From positions 32,020 through 96,019 of the forward strand of contig NZ_JAENIJ010000019.1 in NCBI RefSeq assembly GCF_016595435.1: a DNA stretch of 64,000 nt, given 5' to 3'. Positions 53,862-61,961 of the stretch are shown piece by piece; the stretch's first letter is position 1, and every line of letters starts with the position of its first letter. This DNA comes from Luteolibacter pohnpeiensis. GTDB taxonomy: Bacteria > Verrucomicrobiota > Verrucomicrobiia > Verrucomicrobiales > Akkermansiaceae. Made by a program: the position numbers and the translations under genes. Under the pieces are notes generated by a model. The model searched no databases and had not been told where the DNA came from. It saw only the letters and a program-made list of their open reading frames with translations.

Positions 53862-55022
53862 ATGGCAGGTCTCATCATCGCTCCGCGCGCACGCATTTTT
53901 CACGGTCACGAGTGGATTTATGCCACTGAAATCAAGAAAACCTTCGGCAATCCCCAGCCCGGAGACGTCATCACTTTGAAAGATTTCCGTGATCGCCCAC
54001 TTGGATCTGCCATTTACAATCCGCAATCGCAAATCGTTGCCCGCCGGTTTTCCCGCCGTCGCCAGGATCTGGATCTGGATTTTTTCCAACGCCGGATCGG
54101 CCAGGCCATCGAGCTGCGCAAACGCTCTGCCATCGATGAGACATTGGCCCGCCTTGTTTGGAGTGAATCCGATGGCATCCCGGGTCTGATCGTCGACCGC
54201 TACGGCGACCATCTTTCGGTCCAAACGTTGACGCTGGCGATGGATCTGCGTCGTGACCTGATCCGCGACGCCCTGGTTTCACTGCTCAATCCGAAGTCCA
54301 TCGTACTTCGCAACGACTCACCTTACCGCAAAGCGGAAGGCATGGAGCCTGGCATTGAGATGCTCTACGGTGAGAACCCCGGATCGTTTCAAGTTCGCGC
54401 CAACGATCTCGATTTCGAAATCGACCTGTTCGACGGCCAGAAAACCGGGCTTTACCTCGACCAGTTGCAGTCTCATCAGGAAGTCGCACGCATGGCCAAA
54501 GGCAAACGCGTGCTGGATTGCTTCACCAACCAGGGCGGATTTGCCCTCGCCTGCGCAAAAGCCGGGGCAGCCAAAGTCACGGCTGTCGATATTTCGGGTG
54601 TCGCCTGCGCTGCCGCGACCCGCAACGCCGAGTTGAACGGGCTGGAACTCGAAGTGATCGAGCACAATGTGTTCGATTTCCTGAAGCACGCCCAGCCTGA
54701 TTACGACCTGATCATTCTGGATCCTCCGAGTTTCACCCGAAACAAAAAAACGCTGATGGATGCGATGCGCGGCTATAAGGAGATCCACCTGCGGTCCCTG
54801 AAGCTATTGGAAAAAGGTGGCATTCTCTCGACCTTCTGCTGCTCGCACCACGCATCGCGGGAGCTCTTCCTCAACAATCTGGTAGACGCCTCAGTCGATG
54901 CGAAAAAATCGCTGCGACTGGTCCAGGATCACGGCCAACGCGCCGACCACCCCATCCTGATATCCATTCCTGAAACCGGCTACCTGAAGGGCTTCACCAC
55001 CGAAGTCATCGCCACCCGGTAA
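53862..55022 (+). CDS. rlmI: RlmI-like class I rRNA methyltransferase (PUA plus SAM domain)
   Basis: A 386-residue protein: N-terminal PUA domain (LIIAPRARIFHGHEWIYATE, AIYNPQSQIVARRF), central DGIPGLIVDRYGD, then a SAM-binding domain with LDCFTNQGGFALACAKAGA, VTAVDIS and the catalytic LIILDPPSFTRNKK. This is the order of 23S rRNA m5C1962 methyltransferase RlmI and relatives. ATG 53862 fits the PUA start; the longer frame is spurious. It points towards the infA-like gene, convergently. Confidence 0.9.
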   Translation: MAGLIIAPRARIFHGHEWIYATEIKKTFGNPQPGDVITLKDFRDRPLGSAIYNPQSQIVARRFSRRRQDLDLDFFQRRIGQAIELRKRSAIDETLARLVWSESDGIPGLIVDRYGDHLSVQTLTLAMDLRRDLIRDALVSLLNPKSIVLRNDSPYRKAEGMEPGIEMLYGENPGSFQVRANDLDFEIDLFDGQKTGLYLDQLQSHQEVARMAKGKRVLDCFTNQGGFALACAKAGAAKVTAVDISGVACAAATRNAELNGLELEVIEHNVFDFLKHAQPDYDLIILDPPSFTRNKKTLMDAMRGYKEIHLRSLKLLEKGGILSTFCCSHHASRELFLNNLVDASVDAKKSLRLVQDHGQRADHPILISIPETGYLKGFTTEVIATR

Positions 55023-55044
55023 CGGTCGCATCACTCGCGCGAAT

Positions 55045-55275
55045 TCATTCTGCAGGCTGGGAATCCTCCAGCCGCAGAATTCTCGCGGAGTCGAAATCAA
55101 ATGGAGTCAACTCGACAACCACCCGCTGCCCGATGGAAAACTCGGCTTTGGCATCGGTGAGTGGTTTCGACAAATGCGCCATGATGCGTTTTCCATTCGG
55201 CAGTTCAGCCCGATATAAAATCGGTCCCAACACTTCAGTCAAAAGAGCTACGGCATGGATCGTCGCGTCCGGCAT
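55045..55275 (-). CDS. infA: Translation initiation factor IF-1-like OB-fold protein
   Basis: A 76-residue single OB-fold protein. AVALLTEVLGPILYRAELPN, GKRIMAHLSK and GQRVVVELTPFDFDSARILR align along the whole of IF-1 (GxVxEVLPNAxFRVELxNGHxVLAHISG ... GDxVxVELSPYDLxxGRI). It differs from typical IF-1 at several otherwise constant positions, so it may be a divergent or second copy. ATG 55275 lies 10 bp after the luxC stop on the same strand. Not in the usual secY-rpmJ context. Confidence 0.8.
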   Translation of the reverse strand: MPDATIHAVALLTEVLGPILYRAELPNGKRIMAHLSKPLTDAKAEFSIGQRVVVELTPFDFDSARILRLEDSQPAE

Positions 55276-55285
55276 ACGCGTGAAT

Positions 55286-56362
55286 TCAGCCCAAATCGCG
55301 CCAGCGCACAAGACTTGCCAGTGGTTTTTCACCATCTGCATTCCAGAAAATCGTCGGTTCTTGCGCCATGCCGGCAGCACAGATTCTTGGCGGCTGCAGA
55401 TCGCCCAGTGAATCCACGGATTTTACACTGAATGGATGGATCACCACGGTCGAAACGTGCTCAACCTCCTGCCCCAACGCGGCTTTCTGGCCCGATTTCG
55501 GAAACGGATGCAGCTTGACGAAGCCGTTCAACGGACCGGGTGCCAATTCAGGCTCCCGCTCGTAAAGAACCGTCCAGTCGGTAGAACCATGGCTTTCCCA
55601 CAAGCGCACCTCATCGCCATTCGCCTGCCGAAAACGTGCGATTTCACGGGTATTCGAGACAGCCCCTGAATCGGACAGAGATGGAAATGGCCGGGCCTCC
55701 CGGCGACGATATGCCGCAAGCTCATCAGCTAACCAATCCCCGAACTGCATCAGTTCATGCTCTGAACCGTCGACAAAGATCGCCTGGACCGAGAGGCAAC
55801 CCCGTTGATCGTGACGAAGGATATCCGTAGCTATCTTGCCAGCCGCCTCCTGATTCGGCTCAAAGACGACACCGATACTCAGCTTCGGTCCATGTTCAAT
55901 GCGCCGCGTGGCCGCAGGCAAAAGATTCCGAAACGTCTCGATCGTGTCCGCACCGCCATAGATCACTGCGGCCGCCGGATTCAACCAGGCCGATGGCAGG
56001 TCGCGCCTGAGTTCGATCCATTGAGCAAGCTCTGGCGGCAAACCCGCCACCCACTCTTCAAACTCGGGCAAACCCGCGGATGGAATCTTCACCCAGTTCT
56101 CACAGCCTAACAAAAGCCCGCGAAAGACCGTCTGAAATGCCGCATGCGGAGTATTGCCACTGACGACGTGAAGCACGGGCGAAAGCGCGATCGCCCGCGT
56201 CTGGATCGGCCCTTTGTTCACCCATTGATCGAGAGCCATGGGATCGCCCAGCTCTTCTTCAAGCAGCTTCAGCAGAGTTTGCTTATCAAACGATCCCGTC
56301 CAGGGCTCAAGCGCTGACGCCTGCTCCACCAAAAGATCGATCCGCTCAAAAACACTGCTCAT
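55286..56362 (-). CDS. luxC: LuxC-like acyl-CoA/fatty-acyl reductase
   Basis: A 358-residue enzyme of the LuxC branch of aldehyde dehydrogenases, which reduces a thioester-bound acyl group to aldehyde with NADPH. Family marks: VLHVVSGNTPHAAFQTVFRG followed by LLLGCENWVKIPS, and the catalytic Cys189 in DQRGCLSVQAIFVDG. The ATG overlaps the luxE stop by 4 bp (ATGA), giving translational coupling. No luciferase luxAB or thioesterase luxD is present, so the product is probably an aldehyde for another pathway. It is somewhat shorter than luminous LuxC (about 480). Confidence 0.88.
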   Translation of the reverse strand: MSSVFERIDLLVEQASALEPWTGSFDKQTLLKLLEEELGDPMALDQWVNKGPIQTRAIALSPVLHVVSGNTPHAAFQTVFRGLLLGCENWVKIPSAGLPEFEEWVAGLPPELAQWIELRRDLPSAWLNPAAAVIYGGADTIETFRNLLPAATRRIEHGPKLSIGVVFEPNQEAAGKIATDILRHDQRGCLSVQAIFVDGSEHELMQFGDWLADELAAYRRREARPFPSLSDSGAVSNTREIARFRQANGDEVRLWESHGSTDWTVLYEREPELAPGPLNGFVKLHPFPKSGQKAALGQEVEHVSTVVIHPFSVKSVDSLGDLQPPRICAAGMAQEPTIFWNADGEKPLASLVRWRDLG

Positions 56363-57405
56363 CGTTGATTCAATAAATCATCTGCAGCACGTGAACAACC
56401 CCGAGGCAAAGCCCCTGGATCACGACCTAACAGGGTGAATGAAGACGGCCCGCGTGCGATGGCCAGATCCTGCGTCCGGATGGCAGCGACTGAGCCAAGA
56501 TTTGCCAAATCAAGAATCTCCAAATACCCAGGCTCACCATCCCCGGCAGGTGCACCGGTTTCCGGATTGATCACGCGGATGCGCGTCCAGTGGGGCCCAC
56601 GATGCCCTTCTTCATCCGGCCAGCGATAAAACTGCGATGACAACTCGGTCATGCTGTATTCGTTCAAGATTCGGTTCACCGGAATGGAAAAATGGGCTGC
56701 GACTTTTTCCCGGAACCGCTCCGGTTCCATCGTTTCGCGCAGTCCCTTGTAGCCGCCGGTTTCAAAAATCCATGAACCTTCAGCAAGCGGCGTCGGGCCG
56801 TTGCACTCGGTCCATTTCAACAGGGCAAGAGCGGTGGAAAACAGTTCAACAGGCGCTTTCCCAGGAAAACCCGAAGTATCGATATGGCCTTCCAAATCGA
56901 TCATCCAGCGCTCGCTGGCGATGGATCGATCTAGCACTTCGAACATGTGGACCAGTGAGGAATTCGGCGCGTCGGAGGGTGATTGGGAGAGGAACCATGG
57001 GTTGCGGATTTCCGGCAATCCAAGCTGGCTCCACCCCGCCAGGATCGATCTCTCATAAAGCTCCAAATCTTCAAACTCGTGCCTGCCTCGAACCTCACGC
57101 GTCGTGCCCGATGTGAGGAAATAACGTGTGGCGTTTTCAGCGGGAAAGCAGCGTGGCTGATGGGCTGGAAATTTAAACGCATCCGTCGGCAATGCCGGAA
57201 TCTCGTTCCAATCCGTCAGGCGAGCGCCCGTGACACCGCGCGCTTCGCAATAATGACGATAACTCGCGTTGTGCTCAAACTGGTAGGCAAACACCTCCAA
57301 GGCGGCCTCGTTGAAGGATGCGAATGCGCTGGAATCACCGCCCATCCAGTCGAGCAACCGCTGTTTCAAGAGTGCTGGCATTTGCCTGGCTGGATTGCGA
57401 ATCAC
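56359..57405 (-). CDS. luxE: LuxE-like acyl-protein synthetase
   Basis: A 348-residue adenylate-forming enzyme that activates a fatty or other carboxylic acid and transfers it to its own Cys, then to LuxC. The nucleotide loop is RYFLTSGTTREVRGRHEF; NEYSMTELSSQFYRW and YLEILDLANLGSVAAIRTQD are typical of ANL folds. The acyl-carrying Cys near the C-terminus (Cys337 in ALPRGCSRAADDLL) corresponds to Cys364 of Photobacterium LuxE. The start is GTG 57405, overlapping the preceding stop as GTGA; luxC follows with ATGA. Confidence 0.87.
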   Translation of the reverse strand: MIRNPARQMPALLKQRLLDWMGGDSSAFASFNEAALEVFAYQFEHNASYRHYCEARGVTGARLTDWNEIPALPTDAFKFPAHQPRCFPAENATRYFLTSGTTREVRGRHEFEDLELYERSILAGWSQLGLPEIRNPWFLSQSPSDAPNSSLVHMFEVLDRSIASERWMIDLEGHIDTSGFPGKAPVELFSTALALLKWTECNGPTPLAEGSWIFETGGYKGLRETMEPERFREKVAAHFSIPVNRILNEYSMTELSSQFYRWPDEEGHRGPHWTRIRVINPETGAPAGDGEPGYLEILDLANLGSVAAIRTQDLAIARGPSSFTLLGRDPGALPRGCSRAADDLLNQR

Positions 57406-58175
57406 TTCAGAGCGTCGACCATCAACTCGGCGGCTTTTTTCGCAGAAGAAGGATTTTGGCCTGTGACGAGACGTCCATCGCGGACTGCCTTTTCTTTGAA
57501 ATTCTCGCCGAGTTCGATTTTAGCTCCCGCTTTTTCGAGCTCCGTCTGCAAGGCATAAGGGACGACCTTGTCGAGCTTCACCGCAGCTTCCTCCTTGTTG
57601 GTGAAAGCAGCCATTTCTTTGCCAGAAACGAGAGAGGTTCCATCCGACAATTTCACATCGATCAACGCTGCTGGACCGTGGCAAACCGCCCCGACCACAC
57701 CGCCATTTTCATAAATCGATGCCGTGACTTTAGCCACGTCCTTGTTGTTTCGGAAATCCCACATCGTCCCATGCCCGCCTGCGTAAAAAACGCCAGCGTA
57801 GTCGGCGGCGGAAACTTGAGACAACGAGACGGTGTTCGGCACGCCGAGGTTGCCCTTTTCCGGCAAACCGGTGCCAAACGATTCCCAGAACGCCTTGTTC
57901 GCCGGGTCTTTCAAATCATGGCTGCGGATATCAACGGGAGCAAAACCACCATCCGGACTGGCAAGTGTCACCGTGTAGCCGGCTTTTTTGAATACTTCCC
58001 AAGGATGGGATGCCTCAGACAGGAAAAATCCGGTCGTTTTGCCGGAATCTCCGAGCTGGGAATGATTGGTGAGAACCAGAAGGATTTGCTTGGCCGGTGC
58101 CGCACCGAGGTGCCCGGCGATGAAAATCGCAGCTGCTGGAACGAATCGAAGGATTCGGGTGAACGTTGAGCTCAT
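57402..58175 (-). CDS. Exported DJ-1/PfpI family protein (type 1 glutamine amidotransferase-like)
   Basis: A 257-residue protein with signal peptide MSSTFTRILRFVPAAAIFIA (cleavage near GAA-APA). The mature part is of the DJ-1/Hsp31 class: GFFLSEASHPWEVFKKAGYT, YAGVFYAGGHGTMWDF and the nucleophilic Cys in VGAVCHGPAAL. Relatives are glyoxalase III, deglycase or chaperones; an exported form is uncommon. ATG 58175 is used; the longer frame adds 13 polar residues. Its TGA overlaps the luxE GTG. It may protect against aldehydes made by the LuxE-LuxC pair, an inference from context. Confidence 0.85.
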   Translation of the reverse strand: MSSTFTRILRFVPAAAIFIAGHLGAAPAKQILLVLTNHSQLGDSGKTTGFFLSEASHPWEVFKKAGYTVTLASPDGGFAPVDIRSHDLKDPANKAFWESFGTGLPEKGNLGVPNTVSLSQVSAADYAGVFYAGGHGTMWDFRNNKDVAKVTASIYENGGVVGAVCHGPAALIDVKLSDGTSLVSGKEMAAFTNKEEAAVKLDKVVPYALQTELEKAGAKIELGENFKEKAVRDGRLVTGQNPSSAKKAAELMVDALK

Positions 58176-58271
58176 GTGGGAACCTCCATTGCGACGGGGA
58201 TTCCGCAAATGCAAGTTTTGATATCGCGACCTCCACCATCGGCCCAGTGAAGTCTTTTCATCTTACCGACT

Positions 58272-58293
58272 GTTTGATCAGCTGGGATCAAAC
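58272..58293 (-). repeat. Perfect inverted repeat at the end of madM
   Basis: GTTTGATC (58272-58279) and GATCAAAC (58286-58293) with a 6-bp spacer overlap the madM stop codon. No T-run follows on the minus strand, so this is probably an mRNA-processing or attenuating hairpin between madM and the downstream genes, or an operator. Confidence 0.5.
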
Positions 58294-59070
58294 GATCCAC
58301 CGGATCAGAAAATAAACCAGTGACGGCCCGAGCAGACATCCCGCGCCGGTGTAAAAGGTTGATGTCAGGGCACCATAGGGCACGAGCTTGGCGTCGGTCG
58401 CCACCAATCCTCCCGCCACCCCGCTGGTGGTGCCCATTAATCCGCCAAAAATCAGTGCCGATCGCGGGTTATCAAGTCCGATGGATTTCGCGACTGCGGG
58501 AGTCACGATCATGACCAATATCGATTTAATCAACCCCGTTGCCACGCTCAGCGCGATCACTTCCGAGCTGGCACCCAAGGAGGTTCCCGTGACGGTGCCG
58601 ACGATGTAGGTGGCGGCTCCCCCACCGATGGTGGCCATGCTGATGGCGTCCCGGTAGCCAAAAACATAGGCCACAACAGCACCGATGACAAATGAGGTGA
58701 GCACTCCTAGCAGCACTGAGACCAAACCACTGATTCCTGCTTTTCGCAGCTCCTCCACCCGAACTCCATACGCCGTCGCCACGATTGCCAGATCCCGCAG
58801 CATTGCCCCGCCCATCAGACCAAATCCGGCAAAAAAACGAATATCCACGATGCCATTTTCTCCTCCCGTAGCCACCCCGCCCCAATAAGCGAATGCCAGA
58901 CCAAACAGGATTGCTATGGCTGAACCATGCACGCGCCCGCGAGTCAGTTTGGCTGATAAAACGTAGGAAATCCAAACCGTCGCCCCGACCACGGCAAAGG
59001 CCACGAGCAAGGAACATCCATCCGCAAGGGTGGGATTCATCACCGACAAATCTTGATCCAAAACGTTCAT
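58288..59070 (-). CDS. madM: Malonate transporter subunit MadM
   Basis: A 260-residue integral membrane protein with about eight helices, the larger subunit of the sodium-dependent malonate carrier MadLM. Typical stretches: GIVDIRFFAGFGLMGGAMLR, ATIGGGAATYIVGTVTGTSL and GGLMGTTSGVAGGLVATDAK. ATG 59070 lies one base after the madL stop, so the two are coupled. The longer open frame overlaps madL and is spurious. Confidence 0.9.
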   Translation of the reverse strand: MNVLDQDLSVMNPTLADGCSLLVAFAVVGATVWISYVLSAKLTRGRVHGSAIAILFGLAFAYWGGVATGGENGIVDIRFFAGFGLMGGAMLRDLAIVATAYGVRVEELRKAGISGLVSVLLGVLTSFVIGAVVAYVFGYRDAISMATIGGGAATYIVGTVTGTSLGASSEVIALSVATGLIKSILVMIVTPAVAKSIGLDNPRSALIFGGLMGTTSGVAGGLVATDAKLVPYGALTSTFYTGAGCLLGPSLVYFLIRWIV

Positions 59071-59071
59071 G

Positions 59072-59428
59072 CTAAGGCTTTCCCCAACGACTGATAACCG
59101 GCACCAACGCAAAACAGGCAGCCACTGCCAAAACTCCCGCCAAAAGGGCTGCCGGCCCTCCTCGAATCGCTCCCCGCACATTCAGTCCAGCAGCCATCGC
59201 GACCACAATGGGGATGTAAATCGCACTCCAATAGGTGATACCCGCCTCGGTTTTCGAGTTCAGAAGCTGTTTTTTCTTCAGCCATCCAGTCACCACCATC
59301 AAGAGAACCATGGCGATCCCGACGCCTCCGAGATCGACCTGCAGTCCGCACAGTCGCCCCAGCGACTTTCCGATGAATAGCCCGCAAATGAGACAGGCTG
59401 AAAGCAAGGCGGTTCCGTAGATAGTCAT
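59072..59428 (-). CDS. madL: Malonate transporter subunit MadL
   Basis: A 118-residue membrane protein with four hydrophobic segments. The start MTIYGTALLSACLICGLFIG, then LDLGGVGIAM-like VDLGGVGIAMVLLM, and TEAGITYWSAIYIPIVVAMA match MadL. Together with MadM it forms the malonate:Na+ symporter. It is first in a leftward gene run and divergent from a GntR-family regulator (120 bp), its likely controller. No malonate decarboxylase or malonyl-CoA synthetase gene is in the window. Confidence 0.92.
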   Translation of the reverse strand: MTIYGTALLSACLICGLFIGKSLGRLCGLQVDLGGVGIAMVLLMVVTGWLKKKQLLNSKTEAGITYWSAIYIPIVVAMAAGLNVRGAIRGGPAALLAGVLAVAACFALVPVISRWGKP

Positions 59429-59548
59429 GAGGTTGGGTTTACCGCCATTTGCGAATGCCTGAGAGTGATGATTGGGCAGAATTCTTCAATGTTTACCCTA
59501 GGAAAAGTGATTCTGGAATTTAAAGATCGACTCCTGTAGTTTTGCGCC

Positions 59549-60211
59549 ATGCTCACCCGCACCTCTGATCGAATCCGTGAAAGTCTGGAACAACGGATCA
59601 TTGAGGGGGAATTTGAAAATGGTGAGCGATTGGATGAAGTGCGGCTGGCCACCTTTTACGGAGTTTCCAGAACTCCCTTTCGCGAAGCACTGCAAATGCT
59701 CGCAGGATCTGGCCTGGTACAGCTGATTCCCAGGCGCGGAGCCTATGTGCAACACCCGGGGATCATCGAACTCGTGGAAATGTTCGAAGTCATGGCTGAG
59801 CTTGAGGCTTTATGCGGACGCTTGGCCGCCAGACGGGTATCCAAATCGGGGTTGAAAGAAATTGCGAAGGCGGCCAGGGCTTGTGAAATTTCGATGGAAA
59901 AGGATGATCCAGACGCCTACTACCGTGAGAACGAGGAATTCCATCTCCTAATCTACCAATTCAGCGGCAATAGCTTTTTAGCCGAAGAGGCTGGGAAGCT
60001 GCAACGCAGGTTGCGGCCATTCCGCCGGATGCAGCTCCGAGCCAAAGGCCGCATGCACCAATCGATGAAAGAGCATGCCGTGATCCTGAAAGCTCTGGAA
60101 GCTGGAGACTCAGAAGCGGCAGCAAACGCGATCCGCTCACACATCAGCGTGCAAGGTGAGAAATTCCACGATCTGATCTCCACCTACGAAAAAGTCCCCA
60201 CCGCGAAGTAA
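59549..60211 (+). CDS. GntR-family (FadR subfamily) transcriptional regulator
   Basis: A 220-residue regulator with N-terminal winged helix (IRESLEQRIIEGEFENGERL, EVRLATFYGVSRTPFREALQ) and C-terminal all-helical FCD ligand-binding domain (about 80-210) with metal-type residues in NEEFHLLIYQFSGN and EHAVILKALEAGDSEAA, and IRSHI. FCD ligands are often small carboxylates, which fits control of the divergent malonate transporter. The 120-bp region between (59429-59548) shows no palindrome I could identify with confidence. Confidence 0.9.
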   Translation: MLTRTSDRIRESLEQRIIEGEFENGERLDEVRLATFYGVSRTPFREALQMLAGSGLVQLIPRRGAYVQHPGIIELVEMFEVMAELEALCGRLAARRVSKSGLKEIAKAARACEISMEKDDPDAYYRENEEFHLLIYQFSGNSFLAEEAGKLQRRLRPFRRMQLRAKGRMHQSMKEHAVILKALEAGDSEAAANAIRSHISVQGEKFHDLISTYEKVPTAK

Positions 60212-60335
60212 CGGAGTATCGCATTTTCAGCGATCATCAGGCACTTAGCTACCTTGATTAACGCGGAGCGGATCCGGCCGCTTGCTTTACAGATGCCATT
60301 TCTGCAGCGATGCTAAACAATCCACTGCTATCGCC

Positions 60336-60884
60336 ATGAATATCAAACGCCTGTCCGTCCTTCTGGCTACACTGACCCTCAGTGTGGTCGAGTGGTCTTG
60401 CAGCCCGGCGCAGATTTTCAGCTCCACGCCCGTTGCACAACAGGCGGACCGTGGCGAATCCGTTGAAGCGGCGTTGTTCAGGGAAGTTAATGCCTGGCGC
60501 ACCGCCCACGGAGTGAAGCCGTTGCAGAGGCACAGCGGATTGGATCAACTCGCGCGTGAACACAGTGAATTCCTACGTCGCAACCGCGGCGACTTTGATA
60601 AAAAATGGAAAAAGCTGAGTCATGCCGACTTTGATGATCGGGCACGGATCGCGCAGAAAAATTATCAGCTCGGTGCCTTTGGCGAAAATGTGGTAACCGC
60701 CTACAGCAGTGGCAGTTCTCCCGCGAAGCAGTTACTCGGGCTGTGGGTTGATTCCCGACCTCATGCGCGCAACATGAAAGCCAAGTGGTGGACTCAAACG
60801 GGAATTGGTGTGGTGGTCGATAGCGATGGCGCGCTTTTTGCGACCCAAATTTTTGCCACTGAAAAACCTGGCATGAGCCGCTGA
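60336..60884 (+). CDS. CAP/SCP-domain exported protein, probable lipoprotein
   Basis: A 182-residue protein with signal peptide MNIKRLSVLLATLTLSVVEW followed by SC, a weak lipobox. The CAP domain (about 45-180) shows EVNAWRTAHGVKPLQRHSGL, LAREHSEFLRR, the family His/Glu sites (LSHADFDDR, FGENVVTAYSSG) and LLGLWVDSRPHARNMKAKWW. Bacterial CAP proteins bind lipids or cell-wall components; no enzymatic role is firmly known. ATG 60336 gives the signal peptide; the upstream open frame does not. rnhB begins 32 bp downstream. Confidence 0.82.
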   Translation: MNIKRLSVLLATLTLSVVEWSCSPAQIFSSTPVAQQADRGESVEAALFREVNAWRTAHGVKPLQRHSGLDQLAREHSEFLRRNRGDFDKKWKKLSHADFDDRARIAQKNYQLGAFGENVVTAYSSGSSPAKQLLGLWVDSRPHARNMKAKWWTQTGIGVVVDSDGALFATQIFATEKPGMSR

Positions 60885-60916
60885 CAAGTGCGCCAGCGCA
60901 GGCTTAATCTCTCCGC

Positions 60917-61534
60917 ATGCCGGACTTCTCATTTGAAAACGCACTGCGACAACAGGGCATCAGCCTGATCGCAGGAATTGATGAAGCAGGCCGCGGCCCG
61001 CTGGCAGGTCCCGTTTCTGCGGCAGCGGTGATTCTCCCATCGGACACCCAGATCCCGGCATTGGATGATTCCAAAAAGCTATCTGCCAAAAAAAGAGAGC
61101 AGCTTTATGACATTCTGACCCAGGATCCCGAAGTCATCTGGGCCGTCGCATTTGCCGAGGTCGAGGAAATTGAGTCACTCAACATTCTCCGTGCCAGCCA
61201 TTTAGCCATGGAACGCGCGGTCTCTCGACTTCGTCAACATCCGCAGCGTTGCCTCATCGATGGCTTGCGCGTGAAGAATTTCCCCTGGCCCCATGATGCG
61301 ATTGTCAAAGGTGATAGCCGCTCGCTCTCGATCGCAGCTGCGAGTGTGATCGCCAAGGTTTCGCGCGACCGGGTCATGAAAACCTTGCACGAAGAATTTC
61401 CACAATACGGCTTCGCAAAGCACCAAGGATACGGTACAAGAGAACACCTTGAAGCTCTTCGGACCCACGGACCTTGTCGCCATCATCGTCGCTCGTTTCA
61501 GCCGGTCGCTCAATTGCAACTACCGCTCGGTTGA
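60917..61534 (+). CDS. rnhB: Ribonuclease HII
   Basis: A 205-residue nuclease removing RNA from DNA/RNA hybrids and misincorporated ribonucleotides. The catalytic Asp22-Glu23 lie in IAGIDEAGRGPLAGPVSAAA, a further Asp in CLIDGLRV, and the conserved GDSRSLSIAAASVIAKVSRD and YGFAKHQGYGTREHLEAL follow. ATG 60917. The 3' end overlaps yraN by 86 bp. Confidence 0.96.
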   Translation: MPDFSFENALRQQGISLIAGIDEAGRGPLAGPVSAAAVILPSDTQIPALDDSKKLSAKKREQLYDILTQDPEVIWAVAFAEVEEIESLNILRASHLAMERAVSRLRQHPQRCLIDGLRVKNFPWPHDAIVKGDSRSLSIAAASVIAKVSRDRVMKTLHEEFPQYGFAKHQGYGTREHLEALRTHGPCRHHRRSFQPVAQLQLPLG

Positions 61535-61907
61535 CCAAAACGGAGTCGCCCGCGACCACCTCGCCATCGGCGAGTATGGCGAAATAGCGGCCCGTGATTG
61601 GTTGCGCGCGCAGGGGTGTAAAATCCTTTATCGGAACTTCCGTGCCCCACGTGGTGGCGAGGTCGATATTGTCGCGCGGGACCAGAATTTGCTTCTGTTT
61701 ATCGAAGTCAAAACCAGGCAGGAGCACACCAAAATCCGCCCATTGGACGCGGTGGGAAAATCCAAGCAGGCATTGATTGAACGTGGAGCCAACGCCTGGC
61801 TGAAACGCTTGGGTCACCGCAACATCCCATGGCGTTTCGACGTGATCGAAGTCTATGTGGAGGATGGGAAGAAGCCGCGACTCGTCTGGATCAAGGATGC
61901 ATTCTAA
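61449..61907 (+). CDS. yraN: YraN family (UPF0102) putative endonuclease
   Basis: A 152-residue protein of the YraN family with a PD-(D/E)xK nuclease-like core: GEYGEIAARDWLRAQGCKIL, FRAPRGGEVDIVARD and LLLFIEVKTRQ (the D ... ExK signature). Biochemical function is unproven in most bacteria. The adjacency rnhB-yraN is widely conserved. TTG 61449 is the only ATG/GTG/TTG codon in frame ahead of the conserved region, and it forces an 86-bp overlap with rnhB. Confidence 0.87.
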   Translation: MKLFGPTDLVAIIVARFSRSLNCNYRSVDQNGVARDHLAIGEYGEIAARDWLRAQGCKILYRNFRAPRGGEVDIVARDQNLLLFIEVKTRQEHTKIRPLDAVGKSKQALIERGANAWLKRLGHRNIPWRFDVIEVYVEDGKKPRLVWIKDAF

Positions 61908-61961
61908 CGGCAGGTTCTACTTGCTCGACAGCCGATCCTCCCACACGTTGCGCTCAACTTC

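Noticed and set aside
55045..59428. Bioluminescence (lux) operon
   Set aside because: luxE and luxC are present, but no luciferase subunits luxA/luxB or luxD occur in the window.
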